In this document: piece by piece, positions 9,154 to 16,934 of the stretch
How the letters are laid out: each line of letters opens with the position of its first letter
Numbering within the stretch: the stretch's first letter is position 1
NCBI RefSeq assembly: GCF_900110945.1
Contig: NZ_FOFL01000002.1
Span: forward strand, 310,001 to 374,000
Reading direction: 5' to 3'
Length of the DNA stretch: 64,000 bases
From: Devosia sp. YR412
GTDB taxonomy: Bacteria; Pseudomonadota; Alphaproteobacteria; Rhizobiales; Devosiaceae
The notes under the pieces: model-generated
What the model was told of the DNA's origin: nothing
The model's input: the letters and a program-made list of their open reading frames with translations, nothing else
Database searches by the model: none
Position numbers and translations under genes: made by a program

Positions 9154-9342
9154 GTCGCTGAGGCGCGCTTCGTATCCTCCTCCCTCGAAGCAAGTATCGC
9201 GACACCGAACCGGGATCGTATCCTCCTCCCTCGATCAAGGTTCACTGGCAGAGCGCATATCCTCCTCCCTTGCTCTCTGCCCCACTTTCGATTTGGCTTC
9301 GGCCCAGTCATCAGGCCCTGTCTTCGGACAGGGCCTTTTTTT
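9154..9342 (+). ncRNA. Predicted sRNA 2 with three CCTCCTCCC hairpins (cuckoo-like)
   Basis: About 190 nt. Three hairpins present the same TATCCTCCTCCC loop on different stems: GCTTCG/CGAAGC (9167-9191), GATCG/CGATC (9214-9236) and GGCAGAG/CTCTGCC (9247-9281). The stems differ but stay paired, so structure is being kept. A block CGATTTGGCTTCGGCCC precedes the terminator and is shared with sRNA 3. Loops of this kind are known in the alphaproteobacterial cuckoo/CcsR and alpha-r14 RNAs (recalled). Likely role: multi-target translational repression or sponge. Confidence 0.75.
9313..9342 (+). terminator. Intrinsic terminator of sRNA 2
   Basis: AGGCCCTGTC, UUCG tetraloop, GACAGGGCCT, then seven T residues. 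A near-ideal rho-independent terminator. Confidence 0.95.
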
Positions 9343-9406
9343 CGACGCAACCTACCGCTCACAGCGACGTTACCTCACCGCGCGACCTGCGCGCCTGGAG
9401 CGTCAC

Positions 9407-9568
9407 ATGTCTATTCTCATTTCCATCCTGATCACCTTCCTGGTGGTTGTCCTCATTCTCTGGCTGGTGCAGCGCCTGCCGATCGAAGGCAATATCCGCC
9501 AGATCCTGCAGATCGTGGTGATCGTCATCGGCATTATCTCGCTGCTGAAATACCTGGCCGTATTCTAG
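9407..9568 (+). CDS. 53-residue single- or two-span membrane protein
   Basis: The product is almost entirely hydrophobic: residues 2-20 (SILISILITFLVVVLILWL) and 30-50 form two membrane segments joined by VQRLPIEGNIRQ. It resembles the small Thivi_2564-type membrane protein family (recalled). GGAG at 9397-9400 precedes the ATG by six bases. It lies between the two duplicated sRNA genes, 64 bases after the terminator of sRNA 2, so it may be read by leak-through from that transcript. Function unknown. Confidence 0.75.
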   Translation: MSILISILITFLVVVLILWLVQRLPIEGNIRQILQIVVIVIGIISLLKYLAVF

Positions 9569-9637
9569 GCGAGCCGAGGGCCAAGGCCTTCGCTGTCGCT
9601 AACACCTTGTATGGTTGACACAATGTCGCTGTGCGAA

Positions 9638-9693
9638 ATGCATGGCAGTCATGTTGACCTATGCATTGCTGACCGGACGGTCAAAATCTATAA
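9638..9693 (+). promoter_or_regulatory. Promoter and upstream palindrome of small RNA 3
   Basis: TTGCTG (9666-9671), 16 bases, CTATAA (9688-9693). ATGCAT (9638-9643), part of ATGCATGGCAGTCATG, lies 22 bases above the -35, the same spacing as at the other two sRNA promoters. Confidence 0.45.
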
Positions 9694-9699
9694 AGGTTT

Positions 9700-9896
9700 T
9701 GTCGCTGGTGAAGCCGCTCCGTATCCTCCTCCCTCGGACCCGCTTCTTGCGACACCGGATTTAGGTCGTATCCTCCTCCCTCGGCCTGGGTCCAACCGGT
9801 TTAGCGCATATCCTCCTCCCTTGCGCTGGGCCACACTTACGATTTGGCTTCGGCCCTATCATCAGGCTCCAACTTCGGTTGGAGCCTCTTTTTTTT
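9700..9896 (+). ncRNA. Predicted sRNA 3, paralogue of sRNA 2
   Basis: About 195 nt with the same plan as sRNA 2: three TATCCTCCTCCC loops on stems TCCG/CGGA (9718-9738), GGTCG/CGGCC (9764-9786) and AGCGCA/TGCGCT (9803-9827), then the CGATTTGGCTTCGGCCC block and a terminator. Loops and the 3' block are nearly identical to sRNA 2, while stems and spacers differ, so the pair is an old tandem duplication under structural selection. Confidence 0.75.
9864..9896 (+). terminator. Intrinsic terminator of sRNA 3
   Basis: AGGCTCCAAC, UUCG tetraloop, GTTGGAGCCT, C, then eight T residues. Confidence 0.95.
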
Positions 9897-10033
9897 GCCC
9901 CGATTTGGCAAAACTGCATGCCAGCATTTCCCATTCTGCGTTTGTGCACGGCCCCACCCGGATCGATAGTTGATTGATCAGCGGCAGGTTCACGCCGCGC
10001 CTCCAAGGTCAGACGCTTCGGCTGATGACCCCC

Positions 10034-10071
10034 GGGCCCTGCCCATCCCCTCGGGCGGGGCCCTTCTCTTT
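10034..10071 (+). terminator. GC-rich terminator-like hairpin in the 9897-10208 gap
   Basis: GGGCCCTGCCC (10034-10044) pairs with GGGCGGGGCCC (10053-10063), followed by a broken T-run (TTCTCTT). It may end a further short transcript from the region after sRNA 3, but I see no convincing promoter or other feature in 9897-10208. Confidence 0.4.
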
Positions 10072-10208
10072 CCGGCCATTCCTGCCGCTCTCACCCGGCA
10101 AATCCTGCCGCCTGGCAGCATAGCCAAAATCTAAACAACTGATTAAGAACAATATTTTTGCGGCACGCCGCTTGCAATACGGTCCCTGACCGATCGCAGG
10201 AGCGTCCG

Positions 10209-11315
10209 ATGGTTTCCGTGACCACCGCCTATTCGACCAGCACCTATTACAAGCCCGCCACCGCAGCCGTAGCGGCCAGCGTCACCGGCTCGGCCAGCGG
10301 CACCGCAGCCGCTGTGAGCGCTGCCCAGGCGGCGACCTCGGTCACCCTTTCCGACGAAGCCAAGGCAGCCCTCGCCGCCAAGGATTTCACCACCGTCCTC
10401 GCCGAAGCCCGCAGCAAGCTCGTCGCTTTGCTCAAGGAGGCCGAACAGACCTCTCCGCTCAAAGATGGCCAGCTGGCGGTCGATCTCTCGAGCCTCGATC
10501 CGCGCGAACTCTTCGCCATGGCCAGTGACGACAGCTTCCCCCCCGACGAGCAGGAAGCCGCCGGTCTCGAAATGCAGCGCCGCTTCGAAAACGCCCTGTC
10601 CGGCCCGGCGGCACTTGCCAAGGTCACCGGCAATTTCACCGCGCTGTACAAGGCTGCCGCCGAATATCTCGATGGTCTCGGCTCCGAGGAAAAGGCCGGC
10701 GCCGACTGGATCGCCGGCCGCGCTGCCGTCACCGATGCGCAAAAGCAGCTTGCTGCCGATCCCAAGACCCTGCCCGATGCCGGCGAGGACGATCCCGTCG
10801 CGCTCTATCTGGCGCTTGTGGAAGCCGGCGAGCAGATCAAGCCGCAGCCGATTGCCGATGTTGCCAGCACCGCCCGCAAGACGCTCGACGCGCTCTATGC
10901 CGAGGCAATCAAGAACGGCAAGGCGCCGACCTTCAACAAGGCGACCACCGTCGGCACCTATATCGACATGTCCAAATTCGACAGCCGCACGCTGTCCTCC
11001 ATCGTGGTCGACACCACGGGCAAGTTCTCGACCGAAGAGGTCAATGCGGCGCAGGCAGCCATGCGCGGCAAGAGCGGCGCGGCCCTGCTCGCCGGCTTCC
11101 AGAGCGCCGCCAAATCCAGCGACCCCACCGCCTTCAGCCAGAACATCATGTCGCTATTCGGCGCCATGAGCGTGGAAGAGCGCCAGGCCGCCGGCTGGAG
11201 CGACAAGTTCTACCAGGCGGCGGTGGACAGCTACACGGCAACCAGCAAACTGACGCAGATGTTCGCTGAAGCCGGCGGGGACAGCACCGGATTTATGAGC
11301 TGGATGGGGAAGTAG
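10209..11315 (+). CDS. Unknown 368-residue Ala-rich protein
   Basis: Not recognised. The N-terminal 60 residues are Ala/Thr/Ser-rich and low in complexity (YSTSTYYKPATAAVAASV), without a signal peptide; the rest is predominantly helical with acidic and basic residues mixed. TSVTLSDEAKAALAAKD at about residue 50 recalls the helical linkers found in several alphaproteobacterial proteins tied to flagella or surface export, but this is not diagnostic. AGGAG sits six bases before the ATG, and codon use matches neighbours. It stands alone between the sRNA locus and a palindromic repeat. Confidence 0.8.
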   Translation: MVSVTTAYSTSTYYKPATAAVAASVTGSASGTAAAVSAAQAATSVTLSDEAKAALAAKDFTTVLAEARSKLVALLKEAEQTSPLKDGQLAVDLSSLDPRELFAMASDDSFPPDEQEAAGLEMQRRFENALSGPAALAKVTGNFTALYKAAAEYLDGLGSEEKAGADWIAGRAAVTDAQKQLAADPKTLPDAGEDDPVALYLALVEAGEQIKPQPIADVASTARKTLDALYAEAIKNGKAPTFNKATTVGTYIDMSKFDSRTLSSIVVDTTGKFSTEEVNAAQAAMRGKSGAALLAGFQSAAKSSDPTAFSQNIMSLFGAMSVEERQAAGWSDKFYQAAVDSYTATSKLTQMFAEAGGDSTGFMSWMGK

Positions 11316-11357
11316 GGTTATCTTGGGAGCCCTGACTGGCAAAGGCCACCGGCCCTA

Positions 11358-11506
11358 CCCTCCCCCTTGCGGGGAGGGATAGCGAGATAGGACTTAGCGT
11401 TTGCGAAGTCCGTCATCGAGCCGGGAGGGGGTGTGAGAGCCCCGATATTCGGGCTAACCGCCCCCACCCTTGAGCCCTCCCCGCAAGGGGGAGGATGTCG
11501 ACTGAG
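11358..11506. repeat. Intergenic repeat R1, intact copy
   Basis: Outer arms CCTCCCCCTTGCGGGGAGGG (11359-11378) and CCCTCCCCGCAAGGGGGAGG (11475-11494) are exact inverted repeats, and the centre holds a GGACTTAGC hairpin with a CGAAGTCC partner. The unit ends GTCGACTGAGA. Two larger copies, interrupted by another repeat, are at 18189-18419 and 40666-40970. Confidence 0.8.
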
Positions 11507-11523
11507 AAATCAGCGTCCGAAAG

Positions 11524-12768
<1,245 letters not shown>

Positions 12769-12787
12769 CTAGGGCCTTGAGCAAGCT

Positions 12788-13879
12788 TTAGCCGCGTGGT
12801 GGCGCGGTACTCTCGCGCACCATCAGTTTTGTAGTCAGGATTCGGCGTCCCTCCACCTGCTTGCCGCCCAGCGCCGCATCCACCGCCAGCCGCGCAATCT
12901 CGGCCATTGGCTGCGCCATGGTGGTCAGCTTGGGCGTCGCCACGCCCGCCTCGGGCACATCGTCAAAGCCGATCACCGACACATCGCCCGGCACCGAACG
13001 GCCTGAGCGGAACAGCCAGTCCACCGCCCACATGGCAATCTTGTCCGACATGGCCAGCACCGCCGTTGGTGCCGCCTCGACGGCAAACATCTCGGCCATC
13101 ATCGCATGCGTGCTGGCCTCGTCCTCGTGCGTTTCAAAGATCGGCACCGCGTCCCGCGCTATGCCTGCGGCGGCCATCGCCTCCCAATAGCCCAGCGCGC
13201 GATCGCGCGAGGTGGAATAGAGCGCCGCCAGCATCTCATCGGGCGTGCGAAGGCCTGCGCTGCTGCATTCGTTGATCAGCGTCGAGAGGATGGCCAGCCT
13301 ACGGTGCCCCAGCCCGATCACATGCTCGGCCGCCATGCGCGCGCCGCCGGCATTGTCCACGCCGATCGCCGGAATGGTGCTGTCCGCTGCGCCGATCGCC
13401 AGCGCCACATAGGGCAATTGCCGTTGCCGTGTGACATCCACCAGCTTCTCGCCACCCTCGACGCAGAGCAGGATAAAACCATCCACCAGCGCCGATTGAA
13501 TATTCCACGCCAGCCGCTCGTCATTAAGCGCCGAAACCAAGGCCACTCCGGCCCCGCGCGCATCGCAGATTTCCGAAATCTGCGCCATCAGCTGCCGGGC
13601 CCAGAGATCCTCGAAGAAATAGCTGATCGGTTCGATCGCCGCGACGCCGACAGCATTGACCTTGCCGGCCCGCAGCAGTCGCCCGGTCACACTGGGCCCG
13701 GCATAGCCCAGCTCCTTGGCGACCTGCAGCACATGCTCGCGCACTTCCTCACGCACCACATCGGGCTTGCTGAACACGTTGGACGCTGTGCCCTGCGACA
13801 CGCCAGCCGCCTTGGCGACATCCTTGAGCTTGATGCTGGAATCCAATTTTGTGCTGGTGGATTTGCTTTTCAGTGCCAT
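12788..13879 (-). CDS. LacI-family transcriptional regulator
   Basis: A 363-residue regulator: the helix-turn-helix (KLKDVAKAAGVSQGTASNVF, residues 17-36) and hinge helix (SVTGRLLRAG) precede a sugar-binding-protein-like core ending with the typical VSVIGFDDVPEAGVATPKLT. Core length and the PMAEIARLAVDAALG helix fit the GalR/LacI family. The ATG at 13879 is preferred over an in-frame ATG at 13963, because the extension would run through the operator region and lacks LacI features. Three palindromic operators lie between it and the divergent small ORF, so autoregulation is likely. The ligand is unknown. Confidence 0.93.
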   Translation of the reverse strand: MALKSKSTSTKLDSSIKLKDVAKAAGVSQGTASNVFSKPDVVREEVREHVLQVAKELGYAGPSVTGRLLRAGKVNAVGVAAIEPISYFFEDLWARQLMAQISEICDARGAGVALVSALNDERLAWNIQSALVDGFILLCVEGGEKLVDVTRQRQLPYVALAIGAADSTIPAIGVDNAGGARMAAEHVIGLGHRRLAILSTLINECSSAGLRTPDEMLAALYSTSRDRALGYWEAMAAAGIARDAVPIFETHEDEASTHAMMAEMFAVEAAPTAVLAMSDKIAMWAVDWLFRSGRSVPGDVSVIGFDDVPEAGVATPKLTTMAQPMAEIARLAVDAALGGKQVEGRRILTTKLMVRESTAPPRG

Positions 13880-13900
13880 GTCCCTGCCATAGCACGATTT

Positions 13901-13996
13901 TTGTATCGGTTCAATTTCTGCTTGACTCCGGATATCGCAAGGCGCAAATTTGAACCGGTTCAAGAAAATCCATACTCAGAAATTGAACCGATTCAA
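13901..13996. promoter_or_regulatory. Three LacI-type operators (TTGAACCGGTTCAA family)
   Basis: TTGTATCGGTTCAA (13901-13914), the perfect palindrome TTGAACCGGTTCAA (13950-13963) and TTGAACCGATTCAA (13983-13996). The central CG pair is the normal LacI-family operator axis. The spacings of about 33 and 49 bases allow looping. They cover both divergent promoters, so the adjacent regulator very probably represses itself and the small gene at 14011. Confidence 0.8.
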
Positions 13997-14010
13997 TATG
14001 GAGACTGAAA

Positions 14011-14205
14011 ATGATCCCGGCAAGCTATCTGTTCAAGCAAGTCTATAACCAGTCCTGGAACGAGCCCGAGGCTCCGGCGATGACCGAAACCAACAGGCGC
14101 TTTCTCGATGGCCTCAGCATTCCCCTGGCTGCAGCTGTTATCGCGCTGTTTGCCCATCGCCCGGCGACAAGCAACCAGCGCTTCGGCCACCCTGCCTATG
14201 ACTGA
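14011..14205 (+). CDS. 64-residue unknown protein under LacI-type operators
   Basis: Begins MIPASYLFKQVYNQSWNEPE; the middle is a short hydrophobic segment (IPLAAAVIALFAHRP). GGAGA at 14000-14004 gives a good Shine-Dalgarno, and the third operator ends 14 bases before the start codon, so expression is likely under direct LacI-type control. No family recognised. Being the only visible target of this regulator makes it worth keeping despite its size. Confidence 0.65.
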   Translation: MIPASYLFKQVYNQSWNEPEAPAMTETNRRFLDGLSIPLAAAVIALFAHRPATSNQRFGHPAYD

Positions 14206-14231
14206 ATATCTGTCAGGCGCCGGTATCGCCG

Positions 14232-14651
14232 TCAGATCGCGATGCCGGCAGCCTTGCGCAGCGCCACGCCGATCACCCGCCAGCCTTCACCGGGTTCATT
14301 CCGCAGCTGATACGCAGCTTCGTAGAGCGACTGATCCGGCGCCACGAACTTGACCACCTGCAGGACCGTATCCTCGCCTACCTTCTCGAATGTCCCAAAA
14401 CTATGCGAGCGCGACTCGATGATCGCCGCATAGCCCGAGGCCGCGATGGCGGCATAAAACGCCTCCGGCTGCCCTTCGAACTGCGTCCGGAACGCCTCGC
14501 CGGCAAAGGTCAGTGCCGTGGCGCCATCGCCAGCGCGAAACGCCTCGATCTGTCCTGTAACGCTGGCCTGCCAGGGCGTGTGGTCGGTCTGCGCCAGCAC
14601 CGGCGCGGCCAGCGCAAACAGCAGCATGGCAAAGGCAAAAATCACGCGCAT
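14232..14651 (-). CDS. Secreted DUF4864-like protein
   Basis: A 139-residue protein with a clear signal peptide (VIFAFAMLLFALAAPVLAQ, cleaved after about residue 20) followed by a small NTF2-like alpha/beta domain (QIEAFRAGDGATALTFA, then YEAAYQLRNEPGEGWRVIGV). This pattern matches the DUF4864 family, function unknown. GGGGAG lies shortly upstream of the chosen ATG; the longer in-frame reading to 14780 would bury the signal peptide. It is convergent with the small LacI-controlled gene. Confidence 0.8.
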   Translation of the reverse strand: MRVIFAFAMLLFALAAPVLAQTDHTPWQASVTGQIEAFRAGDGATALTFAGEAFRTQFEGQPEAFYAAIAASGYAAIIESRSHSFGTFEKVGEDTVLQVVKFVAPDQSLYEAAYQLRNEPGEGWRVIGVALRKAAGIAI

Positions 14652-14797
14652 AACCGGCTCCCCTTGAAACACTCTAGCCACAGCGGCCACAGTTTCGCCA
14701 TCAAATGGTACCGGACCGACCCAATTCGACACAAACTCGAACCGCATTCCGGTGGCTAATAGCGCCCATCGCAACGACAAGGTTTGACGTCGATCCC

Positions 14798-15097
14798 ATG
14801 CACAAATCTACGTCCCCCAAGCGGAAAAGTTTCAGGCGCGTCGTCTTGGCCACCACAGCCCTGGTGACCGGCGGCGCAACGGCAGCCTTCGTGGCCGGCG
14901 TTACCCCTGCGACGGCCGCGAACCTGGCGAGCCAGCCGGACACCCAGATTGCGGTGTTCATGGTTCCGCTGACCATCCTCGTCCTTGCGGTGATGTTCGA
15001 AGTCGCGCGTTTTGCCTTGCGCGGCAACCTGCCGGTTGAGGCCCCTGCCCGCCGGCGCGCTCCCCGCCACTGGTCCCCCGGCCGCGGCGAGAGCTGA
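14798..15097 (+). CDS. 99-residue membrane protein, unknown
   Basis: Starts MHKSTSPKRKSFRRVVLATT, a basic N-terminus followed by a first hydrophobic stretch ending at VTPATAA (possible signal peptide), then a second (VFMVPLTILVLAVMFEVARF). The tail is Arg/Pro-rich. No strong Shine-Dalgarno is visible, but a good intrinsic terminator follows at 15125, which supports an expressed unit. Family not recognised. Reading on the opposite strand is less likely. Confidence 0.55.
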   Translation: MHKSTSPKRKSFRRVVLATTALVTGGATAAFVAGVTPATAANLASQPDTQIAVFMVPLTILVLAVMFEVARFALRGNLPVEAPARRRAPRHWSPGRGES

Positions 15098-15124
15098 CCT
15101 CCATTTCTCCCTGACCTGACGACT

Positions 15125-15152
15125 GGGCCGGCCTTGCGCCGGCCCTTTTTTA
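15125..15152 (+). terminator. Intrinsic terminator
   Basis: GGGCCGGC (15125-15132), CTTGC, GCCGGCCC (15138-15145), then TTTTTTA. Ends the 14798 transcript upstream of the CBS gene. Confidence 0.85.
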
Positions 15153-15203
15153 TTGCCCTCAGTGCGATGCGGGTTCAAAATCCTCCCTGAGGAGGACTTC
15201 ACC

Positions 15204-15632
15204 ATGTTTGTCGAGACCATCCTGCAGACCAAGGGCGGCACGGTCCACACCCTGCCCGCCAGCGCCACGCTGGCCGAAGCGGTCGCTGCCCTCAACGCCC
15301 ACAATATCGGCGCCCTGGTCATCACCAGTCCCGGTGGCGCCATTGCCGGCATTCTCTCCGAACGCGACATCATCCGCCGCCTCGGCACCGACCCGGCCGC
15401 CACTTTGGCCCTGCGCACCGCCGACTGCATGACCCAGCGCCCCACCACCTGCAACCGCGACACGGCCATTGCCGAGGTCATGGAGCAAATGACCCGGCTG
15501 CGCATCCGCCACATGCCGGTGCTGGAAAACGGCGCTCTGGTCGGCATCATCTCCATCGGCGACGTGGTCAAACGCAAGATCGAGGACGCGGAGCACGAGG
15601 CGGATGCGCTCAAGGAATATATCGCGAGCTAG
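15204..15632 (+). CDS. Tandem CBS-domain protein
   Basis: A 142-residue protein made of two CBS motifs (residues about 12-65 and 75-130), which usually bind adenosyl ligands. Typical signatures are GALVITSPGGAIAGILSERD with IIRRL, and RIRHMPVLENGALVGIISIG with DVVK. No catalytic domain is attached. GGAGGA precedes the ATG. Stand-alone CBS pairs of this kind are common in alphaproteobacteria, where the first motif is often written as SERDIIRRL. Stop codons overlap by four bases with the convergent acetyltransferase. Confidence 0.93.
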   Translation: MFVETILQTKGGTVHTLPASATLAEAVAALNAHNIGALVITSPGGAIAGILSERDIIRRLGTDPAATLALRTADCMTQRPTTCNRDTAIAEVMEQMTRLRIRHMPVLENGALVGIISIGDVVKRKIEDAEHEADALKEYIAS

Positions 15633-16015
15633 GCCAGCCGCTTCAGCCCCGCCGCCGTCGGGGCAAAGCCGGCCTTGCGGTAAAAGCCCTCGAGCCGCGC
15701 CTCGAAATCCACATGCAGCCATAGCGCGCCGCGTTGCCGCGCCAGTTGTTCCGCCCGCTCCAGCAGGCGCAGCGCAATGCCTTGCCGCTGGTAGTCCGCA
15801 TGCACGCACGTATCGAGGATGAAGGCATGTACGCCGCCATCCCAGGCAATATTGACGAAGCCAATCAAGCGCTTGCCGTCAAAAGCGCCGACATGACCGA
15901 GACCATGTGTCAGAATTTTCGCAAAACTTTCCGGTCCGCCATCACCCCATGCCGAGAGCCAAAGCGCCCGCAGTGCCGCGTCTTCCGGATTGGGGTCGCT
16001 GACGATCTCGATCAT
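15629..16015 (-). CDS. GNAT-family N-acetyltransferase
   Basis: A 128-residue GCN5-type acetyltransferase. Motif A for acetyl-CoA binding is HADYQRQGIALRLLERAEQL (residues about 73-92), preceded by the FILDTCVH strand and followed by FYRKAGF near the C-terminus. The acceptor substrate is unknown. It is convergent with the CBS gene and shares a four-base overlap at the stop codons. Confidence 0.9.
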   Translation of the reverse strand: MIEIVSDPNPEDAALRALWLSAWGDGGPESFAKILTHGLGHVGAFDGKRLIGFVNIAWDGGVHAFILDTCVHADYQRQGIALRLLERAEQLARQRGALWLHVDFEARLEGFYRKAGFAPTAAGLKRLA

Positions 16016-16136
16016 GGCACTCTCCCTTCATTACCAACGTGACCAACTCTTCATGCTCTCGCAAGGTCACGAACAGGTCGCCTGCTCTAGGGTCGTTTTC
16101 GCCGGACCAACCGGCTCCCATGCAAAGGATTCGACA

Positions 16137-16778
16137 ATGAAGACGACCTCCAAAGCAGCCATCGTGGCCGTGATGACCACTGCCATCGGCTTTACCGCCA
16201 TTGCCCCTACCTTCGCCCAGGACGCTGCACCCATCCAGGTGCAGCAGCAGAAATTCCGCCATCACGAGCAGGGCCCGCGCAATGGCGGCCCCGGCGGCGA
16301 TATCCTGGGTTTCGAGCGTGGTGCCGAAGCCGTCGAGATCGCCCTGGTGCGCCTCAGCCATCGGCTCGAACTGACCGCCGAGCAGCAGCCGCTGTTCGAC
16401 ACGTTCAAGACCGATGCCCTCAAGGCGGCCAATGATTTTGCCACCACCACCGAAGGCCTGCGCCCCACCCCGCAGGCTGAAGGCGAAGAACCCGCCGTAC
16501 CGAACTTTGTCGATCGTCTCGACAAGACGATTTCCCTGCAGGCTGCTCGTCTCGCTGCCCTCGAAGCGGTGCAGCCCTCCGCCACGGCCTTCTTTGAAAG
16601 CCTGACCGAAGACCAGCTCGCCGGCCTCCGTCCGCAGCGCCCCGAGGGCGATCGTGGTCCCGGCGGCCTCGGCCAGCACGGTCCGCGCCATCAGGGTGAA
16701 CACGGCGACCGTCGTGGCCCCGGCGCCCCGGGCGAAGCTCCGTCCGACGCGCCGGCTCCCCCGCCAGCCAACGGCTAA
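16137..16778 (+). CDS. Periplasmic Spy/LTXXQ-motif protein
   Basis: A 213-residue exported protein: signal peptide to about residue 28 (ending PTFAQ), a helical core with two LTxxQ-type motifs (LTAEQQPLFD, LTEDQLAGL) as in Spy/CpxP chaperones, and a low-complexity Gly/Pro/His tail (GGLGQHGPRHQGEHGDRRGP). Spy-like proteins prevent aggregation in the periplasm; the His-rich tail could bind metal. AAAGGA precedes the ATG at 16137. A strong terminator follows. Confidence 0.85.
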   Translation: MKTTSKAAIVAVMTTAIGFTAIAPTFAQDAAPIQVQQQKFRHHEQGPRNGGPGGDILGFERGAEAVEIALVRLSHRLELTAEQQPLFDTFKTDALKAANDFATTTEGLRPTPQAEGEEPAVPNFVDRLDKTISLQAARLAALEAVQPSATAFFESLTEDQLAGLRPQRPEGDRGPGGLGQHGPRHQGEHGDRRGPGAPGEAPSDAPAPPPANG

Positions 16779-16858
16779 CGGCACCCCCGGCGCCGCCCAC
16801 CCTCCTTCATCGGCGGCGCCTCATGCGGCGGGTGAACACCCCCTCGCCCGTCGCACGA

Positions 16859-16890
16859 CCCCGGCTCTCAACAGCCGGGGTTTGCTTTTT
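16859..16890 (+). terminator. Intrinsic terminator of the LTXXQ gene
   Basis: CCCCGGCT (16859-16866), six-base loop, AGCCGGGG (16873-16880), then TTTGCTTTTT. Confidence 0.8.
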
Positions 16891-16934
16891 CCGTTTCATC
16901 GCCTACCAATCGGCCAAACGCCATTGGATAGACC

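Noticed and set aside
9160..9830. CRISPR-like repeated CCTCCTCCC motif
   Set aside because: The repeat is only about 12 bases, spacing varies, and each copy is the loop of a different paired stem; this fits small RNAs, not a CRISPR array.
9611..9973. 120-residue plus-strand ORF
   Set aside because: It runs through the hairpins and terminator of sRNA 3 and has no Shine-Dalgarno or protein character.
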